This document shows positions 1 through 6,859 of a stretch of DNA of 36,997 nucleotides, piece after piece. The stretch lies in NCBI GenBank assembly GCA_023663685.1, contig JAMPHB010000010.1, forward strand, positions 1-36,997, in the 5' to 3' direction. A model generated the notes under the pieces. That model was not told the DNA's origin, did not search any database, and saw nothing but the letters and a program-made list of their open reading frames with translations. The position numbers were made by a program, and so were the translations under genes. Each line of letters begins with the position of its first letter. The first letter of the stretch is position 1. This DNA comes from Blautia sp. GTDB lineage: Bacteria; Bacillota; Clostridia; Lachnospirales; Lachnospiraceae.

Positions 1-1009
1 TTCCCTCGATGGAGTCGTACTCCGTGTTGATCTTCGGGAAGTAGAGGATACCCTTCAGATTAAAGGGATAGTCCATGTTCAGGTGTATCCAGAACAGCGG
101 CTCCTTGTAGTCCAGAAATACCTTGCGGTAAAACTCTTTGTACTGTTCCTCGGTGCATTCGCTGGGATTTTTCGTCCACAGGGGCTGGGGATCGTTTAGG
201 GGAACCGGACGCTTTACGATTTTTAGCTTATCTTTGGCGGGGGAAACCTCCACGATCTCCTTTTCCCCGTTCTCGTTCTCTTTTTCCTCAGTCTTTGCCT
301 CCTCGTGGATCTCCTCAATCACTGTGTCGGTGTCACGCCTGTCCTCCTTGTCGATGGTCTCATATTCCTCCGGGGCGTTGGCCTTCGCCAGATAGATCTC
401 CGTAGGCATGAAGGAGCAGTATTTTTCGATGACCTCTCTTGCCCGGTACTCGTTGGCAAATTCTAGGCAGTCCTCGTTCAGATAGAGGGTGATCTCGGTT
501 CCAATCTGATCCATGTCGCCGTCCACCATGTCGAATTCAGTGCCGCCGTCGCAGGACCAGTGTACCGGAGCCGCTCCTTCCCTGTAGGAGAGGGTGTCGA
601 TGGTTACGGTATCCGCCACCATGAAAGCAGAATAGAAGCCCAGGCCAAAGTGGCCGATGATCTGGTCGTCCGTTCCCTTATCCTTGTATTTCTCGATGAA
701 GTCTGTCGCGCCGGAGAAGGCAATCCGGTTAATATATTCCTCCACCTCCTCAGCGGTCATGCCAAGGCCGTTGTCGATGACCTTTAAGGTCTTCTCCTCC
801 GGGTTTACAATGATTTGAATCTTTGGCTTATAGTCTGCGGGGAGCGTGTACTCGCCCATCATGTCCAGTTTTTTCAGCTTCGTGATGGCGTCGCATCCGT
901 TTGAAATCAATTCACGATAAAAAATATCGTGGTCTGAGTACAACCACTTCTTGATAATGGGAAAGAGGTTGTCGCTGTCGATGGAAAGGTTTCCGTGTTT
1001 GTTTTCCAT
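1..1009 (-). CDS. htpG: Molecular chaperone HtpG (Hsp90), N-terminal part, cut by window edge
   Basis: The first 336 codons of bacterial Hsp90, an ATP-dependent dimeric cytosolic chaperone; the C-terminal part lies beyond the left edge. Reading from 1009 leftward, the protein opens MENKHGNLSIDS and shows the GHKL ATPase signatures in order: ELISNGCDAITK (catalytic Glu and Mg-binding Asn), DNGLGM, and the lid/glycine motif GHFGLGFYSAF. A charged linker rich in Glu, Asp and Lys (roughly residues 215-255) separates the N domain from the start of the middle domain (PLWTKNPSECTEEQYKEFY). The start ATG at 1007-1009 follows AAAGGAGATG on the minus strand. It is transcribed leftward from its own promoter, with a CIRCE element upstream of the -35 box, so HrcA repression and heat induction are expected. 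Identification is confident. Confidence 0.97.
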   Translation of the reverse strand, partial: MENKHGNLSIDSDNLFPIIKKWLYSDHDIFYRELISNGCDAITKLKKLDMMGEYTLPADYKPKIQIIVNPEEKTLKVIDNGLGMTAEEVEEYINRIAFSGATDFIEKYKDKGTDDQIIGHFGLGFYSAFMVADTVTIDTLSYREGAAPVHWSCDGGTEFDMVDGDMDQIGTEITLYLNEDCLEFANEYRAREVIEKYCSFMPTEIYLAKANAPEEYETIDKEDRRDTDTVIEEIHEEAKTEEKENENGEKEIVEVSPAKDKLKIVKRPVPLNDPQPLWTKNPSECTEEQYKEFYRKVFLDYKEPLFWIHLNMDYPFNLKGILYFPKINTEYDSIEG

Positions 1010-1052
1010 ATTAGATACATCTCCTTTGTCCGTTTTATGAATTCTAATGGGT

Positions 1053-1081
1053 ATCATAAAACAGAGGCGCTGAAAAGTCAA
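1053..1081 (-). promoter_or_regulatory. htpG promoter (sigma-A type)
   Basis: Read on the minus strand, TTGACT (1076-1081) and TATGAT (1053-1058) are separated by exactly 17 bp, about 44 bp upstream of the htpG start codon. This is close to the housekeeping consensus. The CIRCE sits 7 bp upstream of the -35 box. Confidence 0.8.
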
Positions 1082-1088
1082 TGAAAAA

Positions 1089-1115
1089 TTAGCACTCAAG
1101 AAGAACGAGTGCTAA
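1089..1115. promoter_or_regulatory. CIRCE element (HrcA operator)
   Basis: TTAGCACTC, a 9-bp spacer, then GAGTGCTAA: both 9-bp arms match the CIRCE consensus perfectly. CIRCE is bound by the heat-shock repressor HrcA, usually at groE and dnaK operons. Here it lies just upstream of the htpG promoter; no other promoter is evident facing right, so htpG is the likely target. Confidence 0.93.
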
Positions 1116-1271
1116 TAACAAGGGGCAAAATCCAGTGTTTCCAAGGCATGGGGCAATTCTAAAATCTTTATAAACTGGTGGCCTGTACCGGAGCATGAAG
1201 AGGAAAAGCGTCAGGCGGCTGGACATTTCAGGGAAAAAGTGGTAGGATTGCAGGCATGGCGGAGGTTTGAC

Positions 1272-1343
1272 ATGAAAGAAGAAATGAAACTGGATATGAA
1301 AGAAGAGATGAAACCGGATATGGAAGAAGAAATGATCGTGGAA
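1272..1343 (+). repeat. Three 24-bp tandem repeats encoding octapeptides at the MATE N-terminus
   Basis: Three in-frame 24-bp units at 1272, 1296 and 1320 encode MKEEMKLD, MKEEMKPD and MEEEMIVE. Units 1 and 2 differ at few bases; unit 3 is more diverged. Each unit opens with ATG, so a slipped or internal start would still yield an intact MATE domain. Such a cytosolic extension is not part of the MATE fold. Confidence 0.85.
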
Positions 1344-2711
1344 AAGGAACAGACAAAGGCGCCGGGGGACAGGAGCCGCAGGGGCAGCATGACGGAGGGA
1401 AATCCGGTGCGCTGTATGCTTGCATTTGCGATTCCCATGATTCTTGGCAATCTCTTCCAGCAGCTCTACAACATTATGGATTCTGTGATTGTGGGAAAGC
1501 TGGTGGGGGCGGATGCGCTGGCGGCAGTGGGGGCGTCCACCGCCATCACCATGCTCTTTGTCATGGTTGCCATAGGGACAGGCATCGGTTGCTCGGTGGT
1601 GATCTCCCAGCTCTTCGGGGCGGAGCAGATGGAAAAAATGAAGACGGCAATCTCCACGGCGCTCACAGCAATTCTGGTATTTTCGCTGGTGCTCTCGCTG
1701 CTGGGGCGGCTGTTAAGCCGTGGGATTCTCACGCTGATGGGAACGCCTGCGGATATTTTCGGGCAGGCGCTGACCTATCTGAATATTTATTTTTACGGGT
1801 TTTTCTTTCTGTTCTTATACAACGCATTTTCTGCGGTGTTTAACGCGCTGGGGGATTCGAGAAAGCCCCTGTACTTTTTGCTGTTCTCCTCAGTGCTGAA
1901 TATCGGGCTGGATCTGCTGTTCGTGGGAACCTTCCGCTGGGGCGTGGCAGGTGCGGCGTGGGCGACGCTGCTCGCGCAGGCAGTCTCTGCGGTTTTATCC
2001 TTTATAGTGCTGTGGGTGAAGCTTAGGCATATCGCAAGCGGCTCCTACCAGAGGTTTGACGGAGGGATGCTTCTCAATATGACAAGGGTGGCGATTCCCA
2101 CCATTGTGCAGCAGTCCATGGTTTCCATCGGTATGCTTTTAATCCAGTCGGTGGTCAACCGCTTCGGCTCAGTGTTTCTGGCGGGCTACACGGCGGCGGT
2201 GCGCATTGACGGAATCGCGATTGTGCCGATGGTGAATGCGGGCAATGCAGTGTCCACCTTTGTGGCGCAGAATATGGGGGCGAAAAAGCCCGAGAGAGCG
2301 AAGCAGGGCTATCATATCGGCTTTGCGATGGCGGTGGGAATCGGCGCGCTGATCGGTGTCCTTTTGTTCTTCTTCGGGAACGCGGCAGTGGGGGCGTTTA
2401 TGGATGCAGCCACCGATGCGGCATCGATCAAAATCGGCGTGCAGTATCTGAGCGTTGTCTCCATGTTCTATTTTGTCATGGGAGCGATGAATACCACCAA
2501 CGCGGTGCTGCGCGGGGCAGGGGATATGGGCTGGTTTATGGCGATTACGCTGGTGAACCTGCTGGTTCGTGTGAGCCTCACCTACCTTTTTGCGGACGTC
2601 ACCGCCGGAATGATTATTATGTGGGCGAATCCGATCGGCTGGTCTGTGGGGCTGGCAATCGGATATTTCCGCTATCGTCAGGGAAAGTGGAAGCATATAG
2701 AACTGATTTAG
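1272..2711 (+). CDS. MATE family efflux transporter
   Basis: A 479-residue multidrug/toxin extrusion protein, a polytopic inner-membrane antiporter expected to use Na+ or H+ to export organic cations or drugs. After a charged N-terminal tail, the MATE domain begins at TEGNPVRCMLAFAIPMILGN and continues with LFQQLYNIMDSVIVGKLVGADALAAVGAS, a typical MatE opening; about twelve hydrophobic segments follow. The open frame extends upstream to a GTG at 1239, but the ATG at 1272 has GGAGG six bases before it and is preferred. The first 24 codons are an unusual acidic/Lys tandem repeat. The substrate cannot be told from sequence. It is followed by a thioesterase gene 39 bp downstream; no functional link is obvious. 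Confidence 0.9.
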   Translation: MKEEMKLDMKEEMKPDMEEEMIVEKEQTKAPGDRSRRGSMTEGNPVRCMLAFAIPMILGNLFQQLYNIMDSVIVGKLVGADALAAVGASTAITMLFVMVAIGTGIGCSVVISQLFGAEQMEKMKTAISTALTAILVFSLVLSLLGRLLSRGILTLMGTPADIFGQALTYLNIYFYGFFFLFLYNAFSAVFNALGDSRKPLYFLLFSSVLNIGLDLLFVGTFRWGVAGAAWATLLAQAVSAVLSFIVLWVKLRHIASGSYQRFDGGMLLNMTRVAIPTIVQQSMVSIGMLLIQSVVNRFGSVFLAGYTAAVRIDGIAIVPMVNAGNAVSTFVAQNMGAKKPERAKQGYHIGFAMAVGIGALIGVLLFFFGNAAVGAFMDAATDAASIKIGVQYLSVVSMFYFVMGAMNTTNAVLRGAGDMGWFMAITLVNLLVRVSLTYLFADVTAGMIIMWANPIGWSVGLAIGYFRYRQGKWKHIELI

Positions 2712-2750
2712 TAAAATGTAAATTTAATTTTACAAAAAAGGAGAGAAAAT

Positions 2751-3155
2751 ATGTTAGAGGTAGGAATCAGGGGACATAAGGAACTCGTGGTCACGGACGA
2801 ACAGACGGCAAAGCACATGAACAGCGGGGCGATGCGGGTGTACGCGACGCCCTGCATGGTCGCGCTGATGGAGTACGCGGCTTTTGACAGCGTGCGCCCC
2901 ATGCTCGAGGAGGGCTGTGGGACAGTCGGAACGGCGTTAAATATCAGGCATGTGGCCTCGACGCCCGTGGGGATGAAGGTCTGCTGCGACTCGGAGCTTG
3001 TCAAAATCGACGGCCGTGCCCTGACCTTTTCGGTGAAGGTCTATGATGAAAAGGGCTTAATCGGCGAGGGGGAGCACGAACGTTTTATAATCTATGAGGA
3101 TAAATTCCAGGCAAAGACTGACGGGAAGCTGGAGAAGCAGGATGCTTTACGATAA
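2751..3155 (+). CDS. Hotdog-fold thioesterase, FlK-like family
   Basis: A 134-residue cytosolic protein resembling the fluoroacetyl-CoA thioesterase (FlK)-like hotdog family, which hydrolyses small acyl-CoA thioesters. The pattern fits the FlK triad: a Thr and Glu in ATPCMVALMEYAA (about T33 and E41) and a His in LNIRHVASTPVG (about H68), in the order and spacing expected from FlK Thr42/Glu50/His76. The C-terminal half gives the second hotdog strand block (LTFSVKVYDEKGLIGEGEHERFII). The start ATG has AAGGAGAG at good spacing. The end overlaps the next gene's start by 14 bp, indicating translational coupling. Most such proteins in gut Clostridia have no proven substrate; a housekeeping acyl-CoA clean-up role is an inference. 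Confidence 0.8.
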   Translation: MLEVGIRGHKELVVTDEQTAKHMNSGAMRVYATPCMVALMEYAAFDSVRPMLEEGCGTVGTALNIRHVASTPVGMKVCCDSELVKIDGRALTFSVKVYDEKGLIGEGEHERFIIYEDKFQAKTDGKLEKQDALR

Positions 3156-3771
3156 GGATATCAGGGAGCCGCTTTTTGACTTTCTGGAAGAGAACTACGG
3201 AAAAATCAGGCTTTTAGAGGAGCAGGTGATGGGACGCTCGAGGGCGGACATTGTCATGGTGACGGCCGCCGCTCTCTACGGTATTGAAATCAAGAGCGAT
3301 GCGGACAGCTATGCGAGGCTGGAGCGTCAGGTGCATGACTATGACCTCTATTACGACTACAATCTGGTGGTGGTGGGAACCAGCCATGCCGCCCATATTG
3401 AGGAACATGTGCCCGCGTGGTGGGGCATCATCACGGTGGAGGAGACAGGGGAAGCCGCGGATTTTTATTTTCTCCGGCGTCCCCGGGAAAATCCCGGGCT
3501 GGACTGGAACCGGAAGATTGAGATACTCTGGCGGCCGGAGCTGGCCCGGATACAGGAGCTGAACCGCATGGCGGCCTATAAGCAGAAGAGCAAGCGCTTC
3601 GTGGCGGACAAGATTGTGGAGACAGTTCCCAGAGAGATTCTTTCCGCCCAGCTCTCGGAGGAGCTCTTCGAGCGGGATTACACAAAAATATGGGAGGAGA
3701 TCCAGACCTACCGGAAGGAAAACGGTCAGAAGCCAAGGCGCAGAAAAAGAAGGCGCAGGAGAAGGGCATAG
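3142..3771 (+). CDS. sce7726-like PD-(D/E)XK nuclease-superfamily protein
   Basis: A 209-residue protein. Near the N-terminus, RADIVMV, then LYGIEIKSDADSYARLERQVHDYDLYYDYNLVVV, matches the restriction-endonuclease-like core (Asp, then E-x-K) of the sce7726 family; the helix with RLxxQ and the VVV strand complete the fold. The active-site Asp, Glu and Lys are all present, so nuclease activity is possible but unproven. The frame stays open to 3094, but the ATG at 3142 begins the conserved region (MLYDKDIREPLFDFLEE) and fits coupled translation from inside the thioesterase gene. The protein ends in a striking arginine/lysine run (about ten of the last twelve residues), a likely nucleic-acid-binding tail. 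Function is unknown. Confidence 0.68.
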   Translation: MLYDKDIREPLFDFLEENYGKIRLLEEQVMGRSRADIVMVTAAALYGIEIKSDADSYARLERQVHDYDLYYDYNLVVVGTSHAAHIEEHVPAWWGIITVEETGEAADFYFLRRPRENPGLDWNRKIEILWRPELARIQELNRMAAYKQKSKRFVADKIVETVPREILSAQLSEELFERDYTKIWEEIQTYRKENGQKPRRRKRRRRRRA

Positions 3772-3839
3772 AAAAGGCATGAAAAAGTGAATTTTTCCTA
3801 TACAAGGGATTGCAGGTAGAGTATAATATGGAGCAGGAA

Positions 3840-4973
3840 ATGAACAAGTCGGTGACAAGGATTTATATAATGACCCACAAGGCGTTTGATGTGCCGGAGG
3901 ATGCGATGTATATTCCGGTATATGTAGGCAGCGCCGGCGCTTCTGCGGAGGAAGCGTCGGCTCTTTTCGGCTATACGAGGGACGACAGCGGGGATAATAT
4001 CTCCGGCCAGAACTGTTATTTCAGTGAGCTGACGGGCATGTACTGGGTGTGGAAAAACCAAAAAGACATAGAGAACGTGGGTATCTGTCACTACCGGAGA
4101 TATCTGCTCAATGCGCAGGGATATATGTTTACGGAGCCGGAGATTATATCTCTCTTAAAGGAGTATGATATACTCACGACGAAAAATCTGCAGCTCAACT
4201 TTCCCTACGCCGAGGGCTTTGCCTCCCATCACAAGCCCGTCTATCTGGAGGAGACCGGGAGGGTGCTCGCGGAGCGTTATCCTCTCTACTATGAGACCTT
4301 CCGGCGGCTGATACACGAAAAGCACACTTATTTCGGCAATATGCTGATCTGTCGAAAAGAGCTGTATGATGAGTACTGCGGGTGGCTTTTCGATATTCTC
4401 TTTGAGGTGCAGCGGCGGGTACCCGTGGTGGAAAGCGACAGCTATCACAGACGCATTTTCGGCTTTCTCTCGGAATTTCTGCAATATGTGTGGATTTCCA
4501 CTAAGCATTTGCGGGTGTGCGGGTGCATGGTCGGGATGCTGGGGGAAAAGGCGGAGGTCGGCGAGGTAAAGCGCCATCTTGCCCGTTTTTTTGCTGCCGG
4601 GGATTATGCCGGGGCAAAGGAATACTTTCTGGAGGCGAAAAGACAGCGGCCGGATCTTTTGATGGAGGCCTCTGATATTACAGGGGAGCTGCATCTGTGC
4701 ATGGAGGTGATTGCGATTGCGGGGCTTGAGCAGGAGCGCTACGGAAGGAATCTGCTGGACACTGTCCGGGATTTTAAAGAGCTTATGGCTTACTGTAATC
4801 AGCTGAACCGCTACGCCCTGCTGCAGATGGGGCAGGAGACAGGCACGAAAGAGGATGAGGAGCTAAAGCTCCGGGTGCAGGAAAAGGCGACGCCGGTGGC
4901 TGTGCAGACGGCGTGTGCGGTCATGCAGGCGGCTGGAAAGAAAACGATGGCAGGATATGACAGTAAGGACTAG
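3840..4973 (+). CDS. DUF4422 domain glycosyltransferase-like protein
   Basis: A 377-residue protein. Its first 230 residues look like the DUF4422 family, often found in capsule and exopolysaccharide loci and thought to be glycosyltransferases: RIYIMTHKAFDVPED at the N-terminus, then ISGQNCYFSELTGMYWVWKN and VGICHYRRYL, the hallmark block. YFGNMLICRKELYDEY and VPVVESDSYHRRIFGFLSE follow. The C-terminal 120 residues are helical and not recognised. Upstream in-frame starts exist (TTG at 3810, ATG at 3828), but GGAG six bases before the ATG at 3840 favours that codon. It stands alone, with no polysaccharide cluster around it. It is followed 16 bp later by the SufC-like gene. Acceptor and donor are unknown. 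Confidence 0.75.
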   Translation: MNKSVTRIYIMTHKAFDVPEDAMYIPVYVGSAGASAEEASALFGYTRDDSGDNISGQNCYFSELTGMYWVWKNQKDIENVGICHYRRYLLNAQGYMFTEPEIISLLKEYDILTTKNLQLNFPYAEGFASHHKPVYLEETGRVLAERYPLYYETFRRLIHEKHTYFGNMLICRKELYDEYCGWLFDILFEVQRRVPVVESDSYHRRIFGFLSEFLQYVWISTKHLRVCGCMVGMLGEKAEVGEVKRHLARFFAAGDYAGAKEYFLEAKRQRPDLLMEASDITGELHLCMEVIAIAGLEQERYGRNLLDTVRDFKELMAYCNQLNRYALLQMGQETGTKEDEELKLRVQEKATPVAVQTACAVMQAAGKKTMAGYDSKD

Positions 4974-4989
4974 GAGGTAAAAGGCGATT

Positions 4990-5751
4990 ATGCTGGAACT
5001 AAAGAACATTAGCTTTCAGGCGGAGGATGAGAAGGAGATTTTAAAGGACGTGAGCCTTGTGATCGACGACCGTATTGTGGTGATCACCGGACCCAACGGC
5101 GGGGGTAAGTCTACGCTTGCAAAGGTGATTGCGGGCATTGTGAAGCCGACGGGGGGACAGCTCTTTCTTGACGGGGAGGATATCACGGCATACTCGGTCA
5201 CAGAGCGGGCAAAGGCGGGCATTGGACTTGCCTTTCAGCAGCCGGTGCGCTTCAAAGGGCTTACGGTGCGGGATCTGGTTACAATCGCGGCGGGACGGGA
5301 GCTCTCTTTAAATGAGGCCTGCGCTTATCTCTCGGAGGTGGGACTGTGCGCGAGGGATTACATTGACCGGGAGTTAAACGCCAGCCTTTCCGGCGGGGAG
5401 ATCAAGAGGATTGAGATTGCGACGATTCTGGCAAAAAATTCAAGGTTTTCGGTGTTCGACGAGCCGGAGGCGGGCATTGATCTGTGGAGCTTCCGAAGCC
5501 TGATCCGCGTCTTCGAAAAAATGCAGCATGAGAATCAGGGAACGATTCTCATTATCAGCCACCAGGAGCGGATTTTAAATATTGCGGACAAGATTATCTA
5601 TATCAAAGACGGCATGGTCGAGAAATACGGGACGAGACAAGAGGTGCTGCCGACGCTCATGGACACCTCGAAGGCGGGATGCGATGTGCTGCTGGACAAG
5701 CTGGAGAGCGATTCTTCAGCAGGGGCTGCCGGAAGGGAGAGTGTGCAATGA
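4990..5751 (+). CDS. SufC-like ABC ATPase of a minimal Fe-S assembly system
   Basis: A 253-residue soluble ABC ATPase. Walker A GPNGGGKST (about residues 34-42), Q-loop LAFQQPVRFKGLTV, signature SGGEIKR, Walker B with FDEPEAGID, and switch ISHQERIL are all intact. The FDEPEAGID and SGGEIKR variants and the tightly coupled SufB-like partner mark it as SufC-type rather than a transporter ATPase. The start ATG is preceded by AGGAGGT. The stop overlaps the next gene's ATG (ATGA), so the two products should be made together. No sufS, sufU or sufD follows; this matches the two-gene SUF-like minimal system (SmsC/SmsB) described in anaerobes. Assignment to that system is an inference from length and gene order. 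Confidence 0.82.
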   Translation: MLELKNISFQAEDEKEILKDVSLVIDDRIVVITGPNGGGKSTLAKVIAGIVKPTGGQLFLDGEDITAYSVTERAKAGIGLAFQQPVRFKGLTVRDLVTIAAGRELSLNEACAYLSEVGLCARDYIDRELNASLSGGEIKRIEIATILAKNSRFSVFDEPEAGIDLWSFRSLIRVFEKMQHENQGTILIISHQERILNIADKIIYIKDGMVEKYGTRQEVLPTLMDTSKAGCDVLLDKLESDSSAGAAGRESVQ

Positions 5752-6668
5752 TCGACGAGATAGGAAAGAATCTGTTAAAAGAGGTGGCGGAGCTGGACGC
5801 GCTTCCGGTGGGCGCTTACAATATAAGGGTGAACGGAGCCAGCAGCGAGCGCAATACGACGGCGAATATTGATATCGTGAGTAAGGCAGACAAGTCCGGC
5901 ATCGATATTATCATTAAGCCGGGGACGAAAAATGAGAGCGTGCACATACCGGTGGTGCTCTCCCAGAGCGGTCTTAAGGAGACGGTGTACAATGACTTTT
6001 ATGTGGGGGAGGACTGCGACGTGACGATTGTTGCCGGCTGTGGAATCCACAACTGCGGCAATGGGGACAGCTCCCACGACGGTCTGCATCGCTTTTTCGT
6101 CGGAAAAAACGCGAGGGTGCGCTATGTGGAAAAGCACTACGGCGAGGGGGAGGGCCGGGGAAAGCGGCTGATGAACCCCACCACAGAGGTGCATCTGGAG
6201 GAGGGAGCCAGCATGAAGCTGGAGGCGACCCAGATTTCCGGAATTGACGACACCCTGCGGAAAACGACCGCCACGCTGGCGGCAAATGCCCGGCTTGAGG
6301 TGCAGGAAAAGGTGCTGACGGACGGGGAGCAGAAGGCGGTCTCGGAGTTCGTGGCAGATCTAAACGGCGCGGGCAGCAGCTGCAACATTGTGAGCCGCAC
6401 AGTGGCGAAGGAGCACAGCGTACAGCATTTTGCCAGCACTCTGCGGGGAAACGCGCCCTGCAGCGGCCATACGGAGTGCGATTCCATCATTATGGACGAC
6501 GCGAAGGTATCCGCCAGCCCGAACTTAACGGCGGCGGACGTGGACGCCAGCCTCATTCACGAGGCGGCCATCGGCAAGATTGCCGGCGAGCAGCTTTTAA
6601 AGCTTATGACGCTGGGGCTGACAGAGGCTGAGGCGGAGGAGCGGATCATAAATGGATTTTTAAAGTGA
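5748..6668 (+). CDS. SufB/SufD-family Fe-S scaffold protein (SmsB-like)
   Basis: A 306-residue protein of the SufB/SufD beta-helix family. It lacks the long N-terminal region of SufB from complete suf operons (usually over 450 residues), so it is much shorter than canonical SufB. The conserved C-terminal core is seen: TARLEV-like strands, NIVSRTVAKEHSVQHFAS, NAPCSGHTECDSIIMDDAKVSASPNLTAADVDASLIHEAAIGKIAGEQLLKLMTLGLTEAEAEERIINGFL. The Cys in NAPCSGHTECD and the Glu of HEAAIGKI are candidates for cluster assembly. The ATG at 5748 overlaps the sufC-like stop and follows GGAAGGGAGA; a longer frame reaches back to 5679 but lies inside the partner gene. It probably forms a complex with the adjacent ATPase and builds Fe-S clusters. 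Confidence 0.8.
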   Translation: MIDEIGKNLLKEVAELDALPVGAYNIRVNGASSERNTTANIDIVSKADKSGIDIIIKPGTKNESVHIPVVLSQSGLKETVYNDFYVGEDCDVTIVAGCGIHNCGNGDSSHDGLHRFFVGKNARVRYVEKHYGEGEGRGKRLMNPTTEVHLEEGASMKLEATQISGIDDTLRKTTATLAANARLEVQEKVLTDGEQKAVSEFVADLNGAGSSCNIVSRTVAKEHSVQHFASTLRGNAPCSGHTECDSIIMDDAKVSASPNLTAADVDASLIHEAAIGKIAGEQLLKLMTLGLTEAEAEERIINGFLK

Positions 6669-6823
6669 ATATTAAAATACATCAATAAAATTGCATAAAT
6701 TTAATCATTCTATTATCTGCAATGGTGTGTTAAAATTTATCATAAATATTGATTTTATTTTATGTGCCTGTACAAAAAGCGGCAGATGGCTGCACCAGTG
6801 CAGGCGGAAAGAAGGAGGTAGTC
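6669..6823 (+). promoter_or_regulatory. AT-rich leader/control region of leuA
   Basis: An AT-rich intergenic stretch of 155 bp ahead of the LeuA-AraC gene. Visible elements: direct repeats CATAAAT at 6694 and 6741, inverted ATTGCA (6690) and TGCAAT (6718), and a GC-rich palindrome CTGCAC-CA-GTGCAG at 6790-6803. The GC palindrome could form a small RNA hairpin shortly before the ribosome site. No T-box, leucine-rich leader peptide or clear -35/-10 pair was found. The direct repeats could be operator half-sites for an AraC-type protein, but this is a guess. Confidence 0.35.
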
Positions 6824-6859
6824 ATGCCATGCATGACAAAAAAGGATGAAGAATTTTGA
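6824..6859 (+). CDS. 11-codon leader ORF overlapping the leuA start
   Basis: ATG at 6824 follows an excellent ribosome site (GAAGGAGGT) and opens a frame of eleven residues, MPCMTKKDEEF, ending at TGA 6857-6859. The leuA ATG (6846) lies inside it in another frame and has only AAAAAAGG directly abutting it, a poorly placed site. leuA's own frame has a TGA at 6834 and no start between it and 6846, so leuA cannot use the strong site directly. Coupled re-initiation is the simplest reading. The peptide has no leucine codons, so it is not a classical attenuator. Confidence 0.5.
   Translation: MPCMTKKDEEF

Noticed and set aside
2711-2733. Inverted repeat GTAAAAT-N9-ATTTTAC before the thioesterase gene
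   Set aside because: Seven AT-only pairs in an AT-rich spacer are expected by chance; there is no GC stem or T run for a terminator and no promoter to make it an operator.
3214-3858. Long minus-strand frames opposite the sce7726-like and DUF4422 genes
   Set aside because: Low-complexity His/Pro/Arg-rich shadows of GC-rich coding DNA without ribosome sites.
6669-6845. T-box or leucine attenuator ahead of leuA
   Set aside because: No T-box sequence, no specifier structure and no leucine codons in the short leader peptide.
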